Shown: piece after piece, positions 52,190 through 61,808 of the stretch
Layout of the letters: each line of letters begins with the position of its first letter
Position numbering within the stretch: position 1 is the first letter of the stretch
Source: Pseudocitrobacter vendiensis
GTDB lineage: Bacteria > Pseudomonadota > Gammaproteobacteria > Enterobacterales > Enterobacteriaceae
Reading direction: 5' to 3'
DNA: 64,000 nt
Assembly: GCF_943590815.1 (NCBI RefSeq)
Contig: NZ_CALSBS010000018.1
Coordinates: 1 to 64,000 of the forward strand
Translations under genes and position numbers: made by a program
The notes under the pieces: generated by a model
What the model saw: only the letters and a program-made list of their open reading frames with translations
What the model was told of the DNA's origin: nothing
Database searches by the model: none

Positions 52190-53869
52190 TTACTTACCGA
52201 TTACGGGGGAGTATTTACCGTTCAGCGTATCGGCTTGCGTGCCGGTGCTGCGAATTTCGCCGGCGTTCGTCGGGGCGCCAGTATTACTGTGCGTATGGCT
52301 GGCAGTCAGTTCTGCCAGCTGCTTGACCACATCAAGCGTATCCAGCATCAGCTGAGCCACATTAATACTGCCGGAACCTATCCACACCACCGGCGCGATA
52401 ATCTGCTGCTGTACGGCCGCAACGCTTTTTCGAATCTGGCCTATCTGCTCCGTCAGGTTCTTCCCGATCGTAACAGTGGCGTTTTCGGTCACGACCATTT
52501 CATCACTGCCGCCGATAGTGGCCAGGCGACTACCCTGAATCGCCTGGCTAAATTTGCCGGCGCTGACCTGCTGAATGGCTCCAGCCATCAGCGTGGACGT
52601 ACCGATAACGCTGGTTTTATCCGTAGCCTTAACGGTCGTTTCGCGGCTTACCACCTCGCGGTTTTCCGTATCGGCCTTAACGGTTCTGGCCATCGATGTT
52701 TCGCTGATTGTCTGGTCAGTCTGTCGCACCCAGTCCCCGGCCTGCGTCACGCGCTGAGAGACTTCCGCTCGCTGCTGCTGGAGCTGCTCACCGGGTTTGA
52801 TATCCGGCAGGCTGGTACCATCCGGCACGGTCTGACGGATAAATGGCTTATCCGGCCGGCCGTCAGTAAACGCAACTTCTACCAGCGTTCCTTCAGGTGG
52901 AAACTGGTACATTCCGGAATCATTACCGGCCATCGGCACCGGTAGCGGTACGGCGGAATAGGTCGGCGTCTGTGCGTCAGGCTTTCCGTCTGCGTCAAGC
53001 AGCTGCACATCCACGGCATAGCGTGGACGAAATGGATCCGCAAAGTTGCCGCTCTTAACGGCTTCTGTCGGCGCAATGACCCTGGCAAACTTCGGCAGGT
53101 GTAACCCGGACGCAAGCTCCGGAAAATGACTTTCAATCTGCCGCTGTACCGGTGATTTCTGCAATGGCTGACCGGTGGCGCGGTTGCGGGGTGTCCAGGT
53201 AACGGCCATCGTGTCATTGGTCAGATGAACCTTTGTGACGCGCTCGCCGTTCATTTCAGCCCCGGGCCGCAGGCTCTGGACAACCGGCAACGTCATGGTA
53301 TTGCCGCCAGCAGCCCCCTGACTGAACCCGGCCGGGATATCCACCGGTTTACCGGCAAAGAGGGACTTTTCTGCACCTCCCACATACAGCCCGCCATCCG
53401 GTAACTGGTACCAGATGTAATCCGTGATGCCAAAGGCTTTACCCAGATTATTCAGCAGCTGGTACCCGCTGCCACTGTGGGTAAAGTGGGGGATCGGTTT
53501 ATCAGCGTAACCGGCATCGGGTACCATCACCGTAATGCCGCTGTTCTCTTCCAGCCAGCTGGCCACGCTGCGCAGTGTCGGGTGCTGAAGTGAGCATGGC
53601 CACAGGCGTTCAAACACACCAACCAGCTCACGAACAAAAAGCCGCTGGAAGCCGTTATCAGCTGGCTGCGACCGTTCCACATATCCTGTAAACCACCGCA
53701 AAAGAAGGTCGGTATACCCGACATTAAGTCGTACCAGCTTGCCGGTATAGTCCTGGTCAGTTTCGGCCGTAATGAATCCCCGGCCGCAGGTGTTCAGCTC
53801 CAGCACCAGACTGGCATCAGCAAGATGCACTTCGTCCGTTGACAGGTACAGGCGTTTTATCGGTTTCAT
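52190..53869 (-). CDS. tail hub-spike protein
   Basis: A 559-residue protein at the end of the tail operon. The N-terminal 220 residues resemble the hub fold of P2 gpD and VgrG. A central OB-fold-like region (about 290-370, with PPEGTLVEVAFTDGRPDKPFI) is typical of gp5/VgrG/GpV spikes. The C-terminal part is rich in repeated Thr/Val-containing segments expected of a beta-helical needle. Near the C-terminus HTHSNTGAPTN contains an HxH motif of the kind that binds the apical metal in phage spikes. Hub and spike appear fused, whereas P2 has separate D and V genes. Confidence 0.75.
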   Translation of the reverse strand: MKPIKRLYLSTDEVHLADASLVLELNTCGRGFITAETDQDYTGKLVRLNVGYTDLLLRWFTGYVERSQPADNGFQRLFVRELVGVFERLWPCSLQHPTLRSVASWLEENSGITVMVPDAGYADKPIPHFTHSGSGYQLLNNLGKAFGITDYIWYQLPDGGLYVGGAEKSLFAGKPVDIPAGFSQGAAGGNTMTLPVVQSLRPGAEMNGERVTKVHLTNDTMAVTWTPRNRATGQPLQKSPVQRQIESHFPELASGLHLPKFARVIAPTEAVKSGNFADPFRPRYAVDVQLLDADGKPDAQTPTYSAVPLPVPMAGNDSGMYQFPPEGTLVEVAFTDGRPDKPFIRQTVPDGTSLPDIKPGEQLQQQRAEVSQRVTQAGDWVRQTDQTISETSMARTVKADTENREVVSRETTVKATDKTSVIGTSTLMAGAIQQVSAGKFSQAIQGSRLATIGGSDEMVVTENATVTIGKNLTEQIGQIRKSVAAVQQQIIAPVVWIGSGSINVAQLMLDTLDVVKQLAELTASHTHSNTGAPTNAGEIRSTGTQADTLNGKYSPVIGK

Positions 53870-53871
53870 CC

Positions 53872-54423
53872 TTACCCCAGTGCATCGTTAACGGGTTTCA
53901 GGACTTTGCGTTCAAACCACGTCATTTTCTCATCATCTTCATCAGCGGACTGACCTGCCCCACCGGGGGCGCCACTGGAAGAGTTTCCCTGCTTTTTCGC
54001 TGACACTTTACTGCTTGCCCTCGCCTCACGCTTTTCCTGAACACTGATATGTTCGGTCAGCGTAAATGTCACCAGCCATGACATTTTCCCGTCCTGCTGC
54101 GGGGCATCCAGCGTGCCGGTGAAGGTGGCTTCACGAAAATTGACAGCACGCGCCTGCTCATGGGCGACGCGGTATTTCTGACGCTGGCCGCTGGCATCTG
54201 TAGCGCTGGCCAGCTCAAAGATGCGGCGCAATATCTCTTTATTCTTGAAAGGGACTTCGCCTGATACGCGCAGCTCTTTACCTTTCATGCCCTGCTCGGA
54301 CTTCGTGGTAGAGCTGGTCTGTCCGGACTGGTCTTTGTCCTGAAACTGCTGCGTTATCGTTACACGCATGTTTTTCAGCTGGATCGCTTCTCCGTTAAGC
54401 GCCAGCGTCGGATTCGAGGTCAT
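53872..54423 (-). CDS. baseplate-associated phage protein
   Basis: A 183-residue protein starting MTSNPTLALNGEAIQLKNMR. The N-terminal 130 residues are a compact mixed beta domain that may be the baseplate or tail-adaptor protein that joins tube to hub. A low-complexity Lys/Ser/Gly linker follows (about 135-165), then WFERKVLKPVNDAL. Its start lies 29 bases inside the preceding gene and its stop is 3 bases before the hub-spike ATG, so it is in the same operon. Name by position; exact role uncertain. Confidence 0.55.
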   Translation of the reverse strand: MTSNPTLALNGEAIQLKNMRVTITQQFQDKDQSGQTSSTTKSEQGMKGKELRVSGEVPFKNKEILRRIFELASATDASGQRQKYRVAHEQARAVNFREATFTGTLDAPQQDGKMSWLVTFTLTEHISVQEKREARASSKVSAKKQGNSSSGAPGGAGQSADEDDEKMTWFERKVLKPVNDALG

Positions 54424-55120
54424 GTATCATTCCTTTTATGCCATCGAGATTATCGCCAGTCAGCATCATGGCCGCAGAGTAAACCGCCGATTGCAACGGG
54501 ATGCCTTTTACCAGATCCAGCAATGTGGTACCCAAATCACCGCTGGCAGTGAATACCCAGGCTCTGGCGCTTTTCCCCTGTAAATCAGCCAGTCCACCGG
54601 CAATATCGCTCAGCAGACCATCGCGCAGACGGGTAAAGTCGTCGAGTTGCTTCTTAAGCGCCCCGACATCAACCATTGCGGCCGCTTCTTCCTGTGCTTT
54701 CCTGACTGCCGCTGCGGCAAGAACTGTTCGACTGGTTGGTACTGACAGTGGAAGCACATCAGCCAGCCCGGCGCTGTACTTTGCCGGAATTTGCATCTTT
54801 TCCATCACCAGTTCTGCCGCAGAAAGCGCCAGGCGCTTTACCTGAGTGAACGCCGGCGCTGGAAAAACATCAACCAACTGATTAAGACTGTTTATGAAAC
54901 TGTCATGCGTCTGACCAGCAACCATCATAATGACCACATCCGCGTTTCCACCCGTCCCGGCCAGCTTTTCAGCCAGGTAAGAAATGGCGTTAACCGGGCT
55001 GAGATATGCACCATTCTCTGTCTGCTGCCCCAGTCCGTATATCCACGGATGCGCCGGCACAACCGTACAATTGATAGCCGTTACGCTGTCATTAAACACC
55101 AGGTTTGCTTCACGCCACAT
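54395..55120 (-). CDS. phage tail/baseplate protein, unknown
   Basis: A 241-residue protein (MWREANLVFNDSVTAIN start) that overlaps the fibre-assembly gene upstream by 11 bases and the next gene by 29. The C-terminal half is predicted helical (KKQLDDFTRLRDGLLSD). I do not recognise a domain. Position between fibre assembly and baseplate genes suggests a structural or assembly role in the baseplate. Confidence 0.55.
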   Translation of the reverse strand: MWREANLVFNDSVTAINCTVVPAHPWIYGLGQQTENGAYLSPVNAISYLAEKLAGTGGNADVVIMMVAGQTHDSFINSLNQLVDVFPAPAFTQVKRLALSAAELVMEKMQIPAKYSAGLADVLPLSVPTSRTVLAAAAVRKAQEEAAAMVDVGALKKQLDDFTRLRDGLLSDIAGGLADLQGKSARAWVFTASGDLGTTLLDLVKGIPLQSAVYSAAMMLTGDNLDGIKGMIHDLESDAGA

Positions 55121-55616
55121 TTTCGGGTACTTCCGGCCATTTAATATTCGGGGCTTTGCTTACATCAACTCTGCTTAAAAGAACACGGTATTTTTTCCAG
55201 AGCAGCAGTGCTTCCCTTTCCTCATCTGTGGCTATATCCATATCGTCAGCATCCTGTAACGGCGCAATAACAGCCGTTGCGACAGACATTAGTGCAGTTT
55301 TTCTTTGAGCCGCAGTATCAGCCCCCTCTGGTACTGGTGTTATAAACTCCCCATCAAACATCCATCCACCATTAATATCGACTCCATCAGGAATATCATC
55401 AACCTCAGCAACTGACATTCCAACAGGAAATAACATGGAAATATCGTTACTAAACGAGACAATCACGCCATCAGAATCAAACACTATTTTCCATGTATCA
55501 TCAGAAAATAATTTTTGTGAATCATACCAGTCTGCACCGCTGTCAGATTGCAGATAGGCAATTGGCACACCGCTGTTATTCTCAGGGTAATAGCGTTGAA
55601 AATTATTTAATCTCAT
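55110..55616 (-). CDS. tail fibre assembly chaperone (Tfa family)
   Basis: A 168-residue protein. The C-terminal EREALLLWKKYRVLLSRVDV and PNIKWPEVP segments are the hallmark of the Tfa/gpG family of tail fibre assembly chaperones, which help the adjacent fibre to trimerise. It starts 14 bases after the fibre stop, the standard partner position. Confidence 0.9.
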   Translation of the reverse strand: MRLNNFQRYYPENNSGVPIAYLQSDSGADWYDSQKLFSDDTWKIVFDSDGVIVSFSNDISMLFPVGMSVAEVDDIPDGVDINGGWMFDGEFITPVPEGADTAAQRKTALMSVATAVIAPLQDADDMDIATDEEREALLLWKKYRVLLSRVDVSKAPNIKWPEVPENVA

Positions 55617-55630
55617 TATTTATATTCCTG

Positions 55631-57667
55631 TTATGACGCCAGTGTAATCCATGAACCATTAACCAACTGCTGAACTGGTCGATAGCGAATCGCGTTAACG
55701 GTTATATACTGGTTATTACTGGACTGGACGATACCAGATAAAAAATGCCCTTCCGGTACGTCATACGTTTTTATCTGACCAGTCGATACATTGCTGGTTG
55801 CCATCTGAGAAACAGCACCGCACCGCATGCCCAGCACGACCGGATACCACGGTGTAAACCCACCTCCGGATGCTGTTCGCGAACGCACAGCTACGGCTGG
55901 AGTATCCGTGTTGGATTTCCCCATTAATTGCCAGCCAAATACACCAGACGAACCAAAGCATGCCCCTACTGTCCATGCCCCCGCATATGGCCCTGAGTTT
56001 TCAGAAGGTAAAAACCACGCAAATCGGTTTACACCAACAGCATTTGGTGTCCCTGTAACACCGTTATCAGAGTTAACACCAAGCCCCCAGCCACCTAATC
56101 CCGCAGTTTCCATCGCGGGTATCTGACCAGATGATTTACCCGCAGCATAAGTAGCAGCGCTCCCCAATCCAAGATTATTCCTGGCCGTAGCAGTGTTGGT
56201 TAAATCCGACAAATTATTGCTTTTTTGCAAAGCATTGACGATACGTGAATCATTACCAGCAGCCACAGTGCCAGCTGTCGTTCCTACATCCAGCACCGCT
56301 GCGCTTTTTAGCCCCAGGTTATTGCGCGATGCCGATGTACTAGCAACATCCGAGAGATTATTCGCGATTGCAAGTGCACCAGTATCACTGGCGGATGGTT
56401 TATTCCCGGTATGATACATTTCGACCCATCCGCTAAATGCCGAGGCGTTAGCTTTTGTTCGAAATCTAAATCGTGGTACGGCCCCACGTGATAATCCAAC
56501 CATTTGCCAGCCTGTCGCGCCTGAGTTGGCAAAAGACAATCCGCCTGACCATTCACCGGGAAATGCTCCGACGTTATCAGCAGGGTCAAAATAATCAAAC
56601 TGAGTAACGGTTATCGACCCCATCGTCCCTGCTGCTGTATCTGCGGTCGCACCCAGTCCCATCCAGCCAACAACAGGAATGCGTTTAGGCGTAGCATCTG
56701 TTAAGGACGTGACAATATTAGCGGTTGCCCCGGAGCCTAAACCAAGATTATCTCTGGATTTTGCAGAATCAGCCAGGTCTGACAGGTTTTTACTCTTTAC
56801 CAGGTAGCTACTATTTGCCTGCTGGTTATCAAGAGTACCTTTTGGTCTCAAATCCGTGATATTCCCGTTGGCATCAATGCTGGCCAGTGCAAAAACATAA
56901 TGTTTCACGCCGCTCTGCTCGTAGTCCACCAGGTTAGCGGCCACAGTCACTTTGCTCTGCACCGCCCAGACGCTAGTCAGTGCGCCTGACCAACACACAT
57001 CCAGCCAGACTTTGACCGGTTTCGTGGTTACAGTGATATTTTGGTTAGCTGCCAGCACGGAACGCAGCCCTGCAACATACCCCGTCCCCTTAGTAACAAA
57101 GTACTGATCGCCACTTTTAGCCACCAGATAACCATTATCAAAAAATGCTCCCGCACCATAGATATCAATATTCTCAAGACGCTGACGTTCATCCATCCCC
57201 GCCATACGTGCCGTGAAATCAATCTGCCAGGTCTCAGCCGGGGTGTTAATAGCCGTTTCGGCCTGTGCGCCAGCAAACTCCATCAGGAAAGAACGGGTCA
57301 GAACGTTACCCTGCTGCCCTTCTTTCGTCTTTAATTTCTGCTGCTCCGGCGCATGAACAATCATTGCCAGCGTACCGCTGGCCTTATTCGTCAGCCCGAT
57401 CCAGTTGAAGGAGAAATCGCCCACATCCGCGCCCAGTACAGCGGAATGCACCACAGCATTTTCATTTACCACCCCTTTACGGGTGACTGATTCGCGGTGA
57501 ACAATTTGCGCAGCAGGTGGCAGCGTTTCACTACGATCGACAGGCAAATCCGGGTCAAGCCCCGGCACCAGTGCAAAAACGAACTCATCAAGCAGAACAG
57601 ATTCACCCGTTGCAGCCTGCTGCGCTTTCCACTGCTCAAACGCCAGCGTGATAGCGGTCTGTGACAT
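55631..57667 (-). CDS. tail fibre protein
   Basis: A 678-residue receptor-binding fibre. The N-terminal about 230 residues are the conserved baseplate-attachment region of P2 gpH-type fibres (AITLAFEQWKAQQAATGE and DVGDFSFNWIGLTN). The shaft has three copies of a repeat of the form NLSDL-x7-8-RxNLGL, near residues 294, 440 and 488. Two modules with FDYFDPADN/FAWFLPSEN and GWQMVG/GWQLMG look like pyocin-knob-type domains. The C-terminus (about 620-678) should be the receptor-binding tip. It is followed by its own assembly chaperone. Confidence 0.9.
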   Translation of the reverse strand: MSQTAITLAFEQWKAQQAATGESVLLDEFVFALVPGLDPDLPVDRSETLPPAAQIVHRESVTRKGVVNENAVVHSAVLGADVGDFSFNWIGLTNKASGTLAMIVHAPEQQKLKTKEGQQGNVLTRSFLMEFAGAQAETAINTPAETWQIDFTARMAGMDERQRLENIDIYGAGAFFDNGYLVAKSGDQYFVTKGTGYVAGLRSVLAANQNITVTTKPVKVWLDVCWSGALTSVWAVQSKVTVAANLVDYEQSGVKHYVFALASIDANGNITDLRPKGTLDNQQANSSYLVKSKNLSDLADSAKSRDNLGLGSGATANIVTSLTDATPKRIPVVGWMGLGATADTAAGTMGSITVTQFDYFDPADNVGAFPGEWSGGLSFANSGATGWQMVGLSRGAVPRFRFRTKANASAFSGWVEMYHTGNKPSASDTGALAIANNLSDVASTSASRNNLGLKSAAVLDVGTTAGTVAAGNDSRIVNALQKSNNLSDLTNTATARNNLGLGSAATYAAGKSSGQIPAMETAGLGGWGLGVNSDNGVTGTPNAVGVNRFAWFLPSENSGPYAGAWTVGACFGSSGVFGWQLMGKSNTDTPAVAVRSRTASGGGFTPWYPVVLGMRCGAVSQMATSNVSTGQIKTYDVPEGHFLSGIVQSSNNQYITVNAIRYRPVQQLVNGSWITLAS

Positions 57668-57672
57668 AATAA

Positions 57673-58269
57673 CTACTCTCCCTGTAAGCTCGCGCTGAAT
57701 GTCGCGCTGCTGGTTTCCGCGCCGGCAATCTTCGCCGGATAAACCACATATTCACCCTGATCCCATCCTGCACGGATGGATAAATTTTCAGAGGTGATAA
57801 CCTCAAACTGGTAGCGTCGGCATGTGCGGCCATACTGCCGGATAATCTGGATCATCATCTCGGTGTTATCCGATATCTGGCTGTCGGTGACGCGAACCAG
57901 TATCACGTCCCAGTCAATACCCGGCTGGCGCTCCATTAACTCAACATACCCAATCCCCAGCCGGTCAAAGATATTGATAAATCCCTCAACGGATCCGGCA
58001 TCAGCCGCATTCACAAAAGCGAAAGCAACACGCCGGCGAAAAAGGCTTAGCGGTTCGCCGTTAAAACGGCTGATATCCCTGTCCCATGCGATGAGACCCA
58101 GTATAGATTCGTTGCAGGTCAGCGGGTCAAACTGGCGCAATGGCCACGTAATCCAGTTGTAAACCTCCGCCCAGAAGGTCTGCGCCGCTTTAAGGAGTTT
58201 TTGCGGCTCGCCTTTATCCATCCAGGACGGCAGCACCATGCTGGCCAGTTTTTTCAGAAAATCATTCAT
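57673..58269 (-). CDS. baseplate protein, P2 gpI type
   Basis: A 198-residue protein between the baseplate J homologue and the fibre gene, the P2 order J-I-H. The CNESILGLIAWDRDISRF segment matches the CP-x-x-LLPWLAWAFSVDRW region of the gpI family, and RRRVAFAFVNAADAGSVEGF matches the gpI region that leads to the fibre. It helps connect the wedge to the fibres. Confidence 0.8.
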   Translation of the reverse strand: MNDFLKKLASMVLPSWMDKGEPQKLLKAAQTFWAEVYNWITWPLRQFDPLTCNESILGLIAWDRDISRFNGEPLSLFRRRVAFAFVNAADAGSVEGFINIFDRLGIGYVELMERQPGIDWDVILVRVTDSQISDNTEMMIQIIRQYGRTCRRYQFEVITSENLSIRAGWDQGEYVVYPAKIAGAETSSATFSASLQGE

Positions 58270-59446
58270 CTTTCAGTTCCACCGTCAGCGCGTTAAGTCG
58301 CGGTACGCTGAGCTCACTGGTGATATCTTTCAGTGAAAATTCCAGCGAATCCGTGTCCGGGAACGTCTTATGGATCTCCCGCCCCAGCTGTGAGAAGGAA
58401 AAACGCGAGTATGGCCACGTCTTCTTCACGTCATAGTCCGTATTTTCACGAAAAGCGCAGCGGATAAGGTTTTCAACCCCCGCTTGCAGGCTGTCGCGCT
58501 GCTCCTGTTCCAGGTTGCTCAGATTTTTAACCCAGACCGTGACAACCAGATCGTGACGGGTTTCTGGCATGGCAAAGCACTGCATATCATCACCGTGTCC
58601 GTGATGACCCTGGGTATTGATATAGTCATTGACGGCATCAATAAACGGGTCTGACGCGACCCCGCTATCCAGCAGTAAATACGCATTGGCGGTACCGGGG
58701 CCGCGCGGTGCGTCATGCTCAAAAAAAATCCTGTCGATACTCAGGCCGGCCACGCCGGCAATCATCGAACGATAAACCGCGTCGGTATGGTAATTCCCCA
58801 CCAGGTTGAACTGATTGCGGCAGCGTTCGCGCAGCTCGTCGTCGCTCTCCTCGTCGGCACCCGGCACCGTCAGCCAGTTTTCTTCACTGGCGACGTGGCT
58901 GATACCGTCCGCCGCCACAGGCAGAATACGGTAATATCCCGGCGCAAGGTTGTATGCACCGCCCGTACCCGTCGCTTTTACCGCCAGCAGAGCGCTGGCC
59001 GTACCGGAAGGGATCGTCACATCCGCAACAGTCGATAAGGCATAGACTTTCCCGTTGATACGCTCCGTCTGTACTACCGTGCCGGTTTTCACCGTCACAG
59101 CCTGCTTAACATCCTCTTTGAAGAATCGGATTACACCCTCGGCAGCGCTGGCCGGCTTCGGCGTAACATTTACCGCCCATGCCAGCAGGCGCAACATCTG
59201 ACCGGTAGCCGTGGCCACAAACATACCAGGCAGCACCACAGCTATCAGCGCATCTTTCAGCCACATCACCGGCGCGGTCACAATCGCCGAAATCAGACGC
59301 CAGAATGGTGACATTCGGGACGTATTGGTAATCATCCCTTCATCGGCCACAACGATATTAAACCGGCTGCGTACCTCGTCTTCCGTGGTCGGCATCCCGC
59401 TGGCTTTTACCACATCTTCAAAATCAACCTGCGGCTTTTCCGTCAT
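58262..59446 (-). CDS. baseplate J-like protein
   Basis: A 394-residue protein of the P2 gpJ / Mu gp47 baseplate wedge family. ATGQMLRLLAWAVNVTPKPA near residue 75 and ADEESDDELRERC near residue 200 are typical. The 3' end overlaps the gpI gene by 8 bases and the 5' end overlaps the DUF2590-like gene by 4. Confidence 0.88.
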   Translation of the reverse strand: MTEKPQVDFEDVVKASGMPTTEDEVRSRFNIVVADEGMITNTSRMSPFWRLISAIVTAPVMWLKDALIAVVLPGMFVATATGQMLRLLAWAVNVTPKPASAAEGVIRFFKEDVKQAVTVKTGTVVQTERINGKVYALSTVADVTIPSGTASALLAVKATGTGGAYNLAPGYYRILPVAADGISHVASEENWLTVPGADEESDDELRERCRNQFNLVGNYHTDAVYRSMIAGVAGLSIDRIFFEHDAPRGPGTANAYLLLDSGVASDPFIDAVNDYINTQGHHGHGDDMQCFAMPETRHDLVVTVWVKNLSNLEQEQRDSLQAGVENLIRCAFRENTDYDVKKTWPYSRFSFSQLGREIHKTFPDTDSLEFSLKDITSELSVPRLNALTVELKDE

Positions 59447-59772
59447 AGATTCACCTGATATGTAATGCTGCCAAAGTCATACGTACCGGCTGTCACCCAC
59501 AGCCGTTTTGCGTTTTCCTCGCTGATTTCCACCGTACCCGGCACAATGCGATCGTCGCTTTCAACAAGCAGTTCCAGCCGGGTAAAAATATCTGCGCGTA
59601 AGGTCGGGCTGCGTTCGGCAATAAGCTGCGTGGCCAGCCCGCTTTCGATGATTGAATGCACAACATCCTGCCCGATACTTTTGCGGTTATTGCATAATTC
59701 AGGTTCGCTACCTGTATTAAGCACAAAATTACGCCCCTCAATAAGCAGGTCGATATAAAGCACATCACTCAT
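59443..59772 (-). CDS. DUF2590-like phage protein
   Basis: A 109-residue protein (MSDVLYIDLLIEGRNFVLN start) that looks like the DUF2590 family found between tape measure and baseplate J in contractile-tail prophages, the slot where P2 encodes gpW, homologous to T4 gp25. The LLVESDDRIVPGTVEI and GSITYQVNL segments fit a small wedge component. Family assignment from memory. Confidence 0.65.
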   Translation of the reverse strand: MSDVLYIDLLIEGRNFVLNTGSEPELCNNRKSIGQDVVHSIIESGLATQLIAERSPTLRADIFTRLELLVESDDRIVPGTVEISEENAKRLWVTAGTYDFGSITYQVNL

Positions 59773-61808
59773 TAATTAAGCTCCTGCCATTCCATTAGCT
59801 GAGCCGGTGAAAGTGCCTCTTTAGTATGGAAATGCACTTCACCAATCGTCTTACTGTTATCCGTTACAGCTTTTGAATTCTTACTGATAGTGCTGCTGAT
59901 ACCGCCCCGGTCAACACCTTTTAGTTGCCCCCCGGTTGAGAGGGTGTTAGTTGTCAGTGACTGCTGAGTATTATTTGCAAAATTATTCTGCATCACTGGC
60001 GGCATTACCCCGCCCGCTGTTTTATTGTTTTCGGGGGTAACGACAGGTGATAGCTTAATATCCACACCGGGTATTTTATTGAGCTTCCCGACTATCCAGT
60101 TCCAGGACTTCAGGAACCCGCCTTTTATGGTCTGCCAGATATTGTCAAACATCGTCACAATACCGCTGGCCATACCGCTTAACGCTTTTGACGGAGAAAA
60201 ACCGGTGAGCAGCGCGATAAAGCTGTTCCAGCCGGCGACAATCGAATCCCAGGCTGAACTGAACACGCCCGCCAGCCATTTCACGACCTCCGCAGCAGCC
60301 TTAAAGGCAGTGCTGTCCATGACGGCAGATTTAATAGCGCCCCAGTGCTTAACCAGCAGGTAACAGCCCACGACCAGCGCCGCAATGGCCGCTATGACCA
60401 GCAGCACCGGCCAGCTCATTAGGTTGATACTGATACCGGCCAGCATCGCGGCCATGCGCACCGCCAGCAGGACGCCACGCAGAGTCTTCAGCACAATGTT
60501 CCAGGCCAGAACGGCTTTCTGTGCCAGCCAGATAACAAGGGTGTATGACTTCACGACAGCGACCAGCAAGCGCCATACGCCGGTCAGCCCCATAATAATG
60601 AATTTAGAGACCCCCATCACGATATTGGCGCTTGCGCCCACGGCAGCAAAGCCCAGCAATGCCAGCGTGGCATACCCGATAACGCGCGCGATATTGGGAA
60701 ACATCTGCATCCAGCGGGCAAAGGTCTGCCCCATGTCGGCCAGCCGGTTCAGCACCGGATACAGCACGGGGATTAACGTCAGGCCAATCACCGTCTGAAT
60801 GGCTTTCAGGATTTGCACAAAGCGATCCCACGGCTTCACCATTTTTGCCGCCATTTCCTGCGTGCGCTTCAGTCCGTCAGCACCGCCCAGCTCGGTGATA
60901 TTGCGTTGCAGTAAGGCAACATTGCCATACAGCTGCTTGACCACGGCGGAACTGTCGCCAAAGGCGGCATCCAGCTCGGCCTGAGCTTTCAGGTTGCCAT
61001 CCAGACTTTTGCCGTATTTGTTCTGGAGCTTAGTTAACATATCCGGCATGGACAGCATTTTGCCGTTCACGTCGGTAAACGAAAGTCCGAGCTTTTTAGC
61101 GCCATCAATCGCGCCGGTCATAAAGCCCTCGTAGGCGCTGCTGGCCTCCGTTCCCAGCGTGCGTTGCAGCTGCCCCAGCACCGCAAGCTGTTCGTCCATC
61201 CCGACGCCGTAGTTAGTCCCGACGCCTCGCGCACCTTCCATCAGGTCTTTGATAGTTCCCATCTCAGTACCGAAGGTTTTGCGCATGTACACCATCTTGC
61301 CCGCCAGCTGCTCGGCAAACGGGACTTTCCCCAGCCTCGCCGCCTCAGAGGAAAAGTTGCCGAACATCTGCCCCATAAATTCCGTGGTTTCGGCAGCGGT
61401 GGATTTCATGGCAAACGCCAGCGTATTCGCGACTTTCGTCACCTTTGGCAGCTCGGTATTGCTCAGGCCGGCAATAGAGGCGTTAATGTCTTCCGTTGAC
61501 TTCACGAACTCCACGGCACTGGCACCGTAGGTCATGCTGAAGCGCAGCGCATCACGCTGCACGGTCTTCATCGAGGTATCATCAATCCCTTTCGCGGCGG
61601 CATCGTTCAGCGCGTCATACATCTCGATGGCCGGCGACAATGCCCCCTGAATGGCCTGAGCAACACCCCACATGGCCAGAGAACCGGCACCAATCTGCTT
61701 AAAGGCATTTTTTGATTTTTCCGCAAAGCCGGACACGCTGCCCTGCGCCTGTTTTAACGGGCGGGTCAGTTTATCAATCAGGCTTAATGTAAAATCTAAT
61801 TGTTTCAT
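59772..61808 (-). CDS. tail tape measure protein
   Basis: A 678-residue protein that sets tail length. The N-terminus KQLDFTLSLIDKLTRPLKQAQ is typical of the family, and PF10145-like tape-measure features follow. Hydrophobic helices lie at about residues 365-460, probably for membrane passage of DNA. A C-terminal region (NKIPGVDIKLSPV) precedes a low-complexity tail. The ATG overlaps the stop of the frameshifted chaperone extension (ATGA), a coupling typical of this pair. 678 residues predicts a tail of about 100 nm at 1.5 angstrom per residue, an inference. Confidence 0.88.
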   Translation of the reverse strand: MKQLDFTLSLIDKLTRPLKQAQGSVSGFAEKSKNAFKQIGAGSLAMWGVAQAIQGALSPAIEMYDALNDAAAKGIDDTSMKTVQRDALRFSMTYGASAVEFVKSTEDINASIAGLSNTELPKVTKVANTLAFAMKSTAAETTEFMGQMFGNFSSEAARLGKVPFAEQLAGKMVYMRKTFGTEMGTIKDLMEGARGVGTNYGVGMDEQLAVLGQLQRTLGTEASSAYEGFMTGAIDGAKKLGLSFTDVNGKMLSMPDMLTKLQNKYGKSLDGNLKAQAELDAAFGDSSAVVKQLYGNVALLQRNITELGGADGLKRTQEMAAKMVKPWDRFVQILKAIQTVIGLTLIPVLYPVLNRLADMGQTFARWMQMFPNIARVIGYATLALLGFAAVGASANIVMGVSKFIIMGLTGVWRLLVAVVKSYTLVIWLAQKAVLAWNIVLKTLRGVLLAVRMAAMLAGISINLMSWPVLLVIAAIAALVVGCYLLVKHWGAIKSAVMDSTAFKAAAEVVKWLAGVFSSAWDSIVAGWNSFIALLTGFSPSKALSGMASGIVTMFDNIWQTIKGGFLKSWNWIVGKLNKIPGVDIKLSPVVTPENNKTAGGVMPPVMQNNFANNTQQSLTTNTLSTGGQLKGVDRGGISSTISKNSKAVTDNSKTIGEVHFHTKEALSPAQLMEWQELN

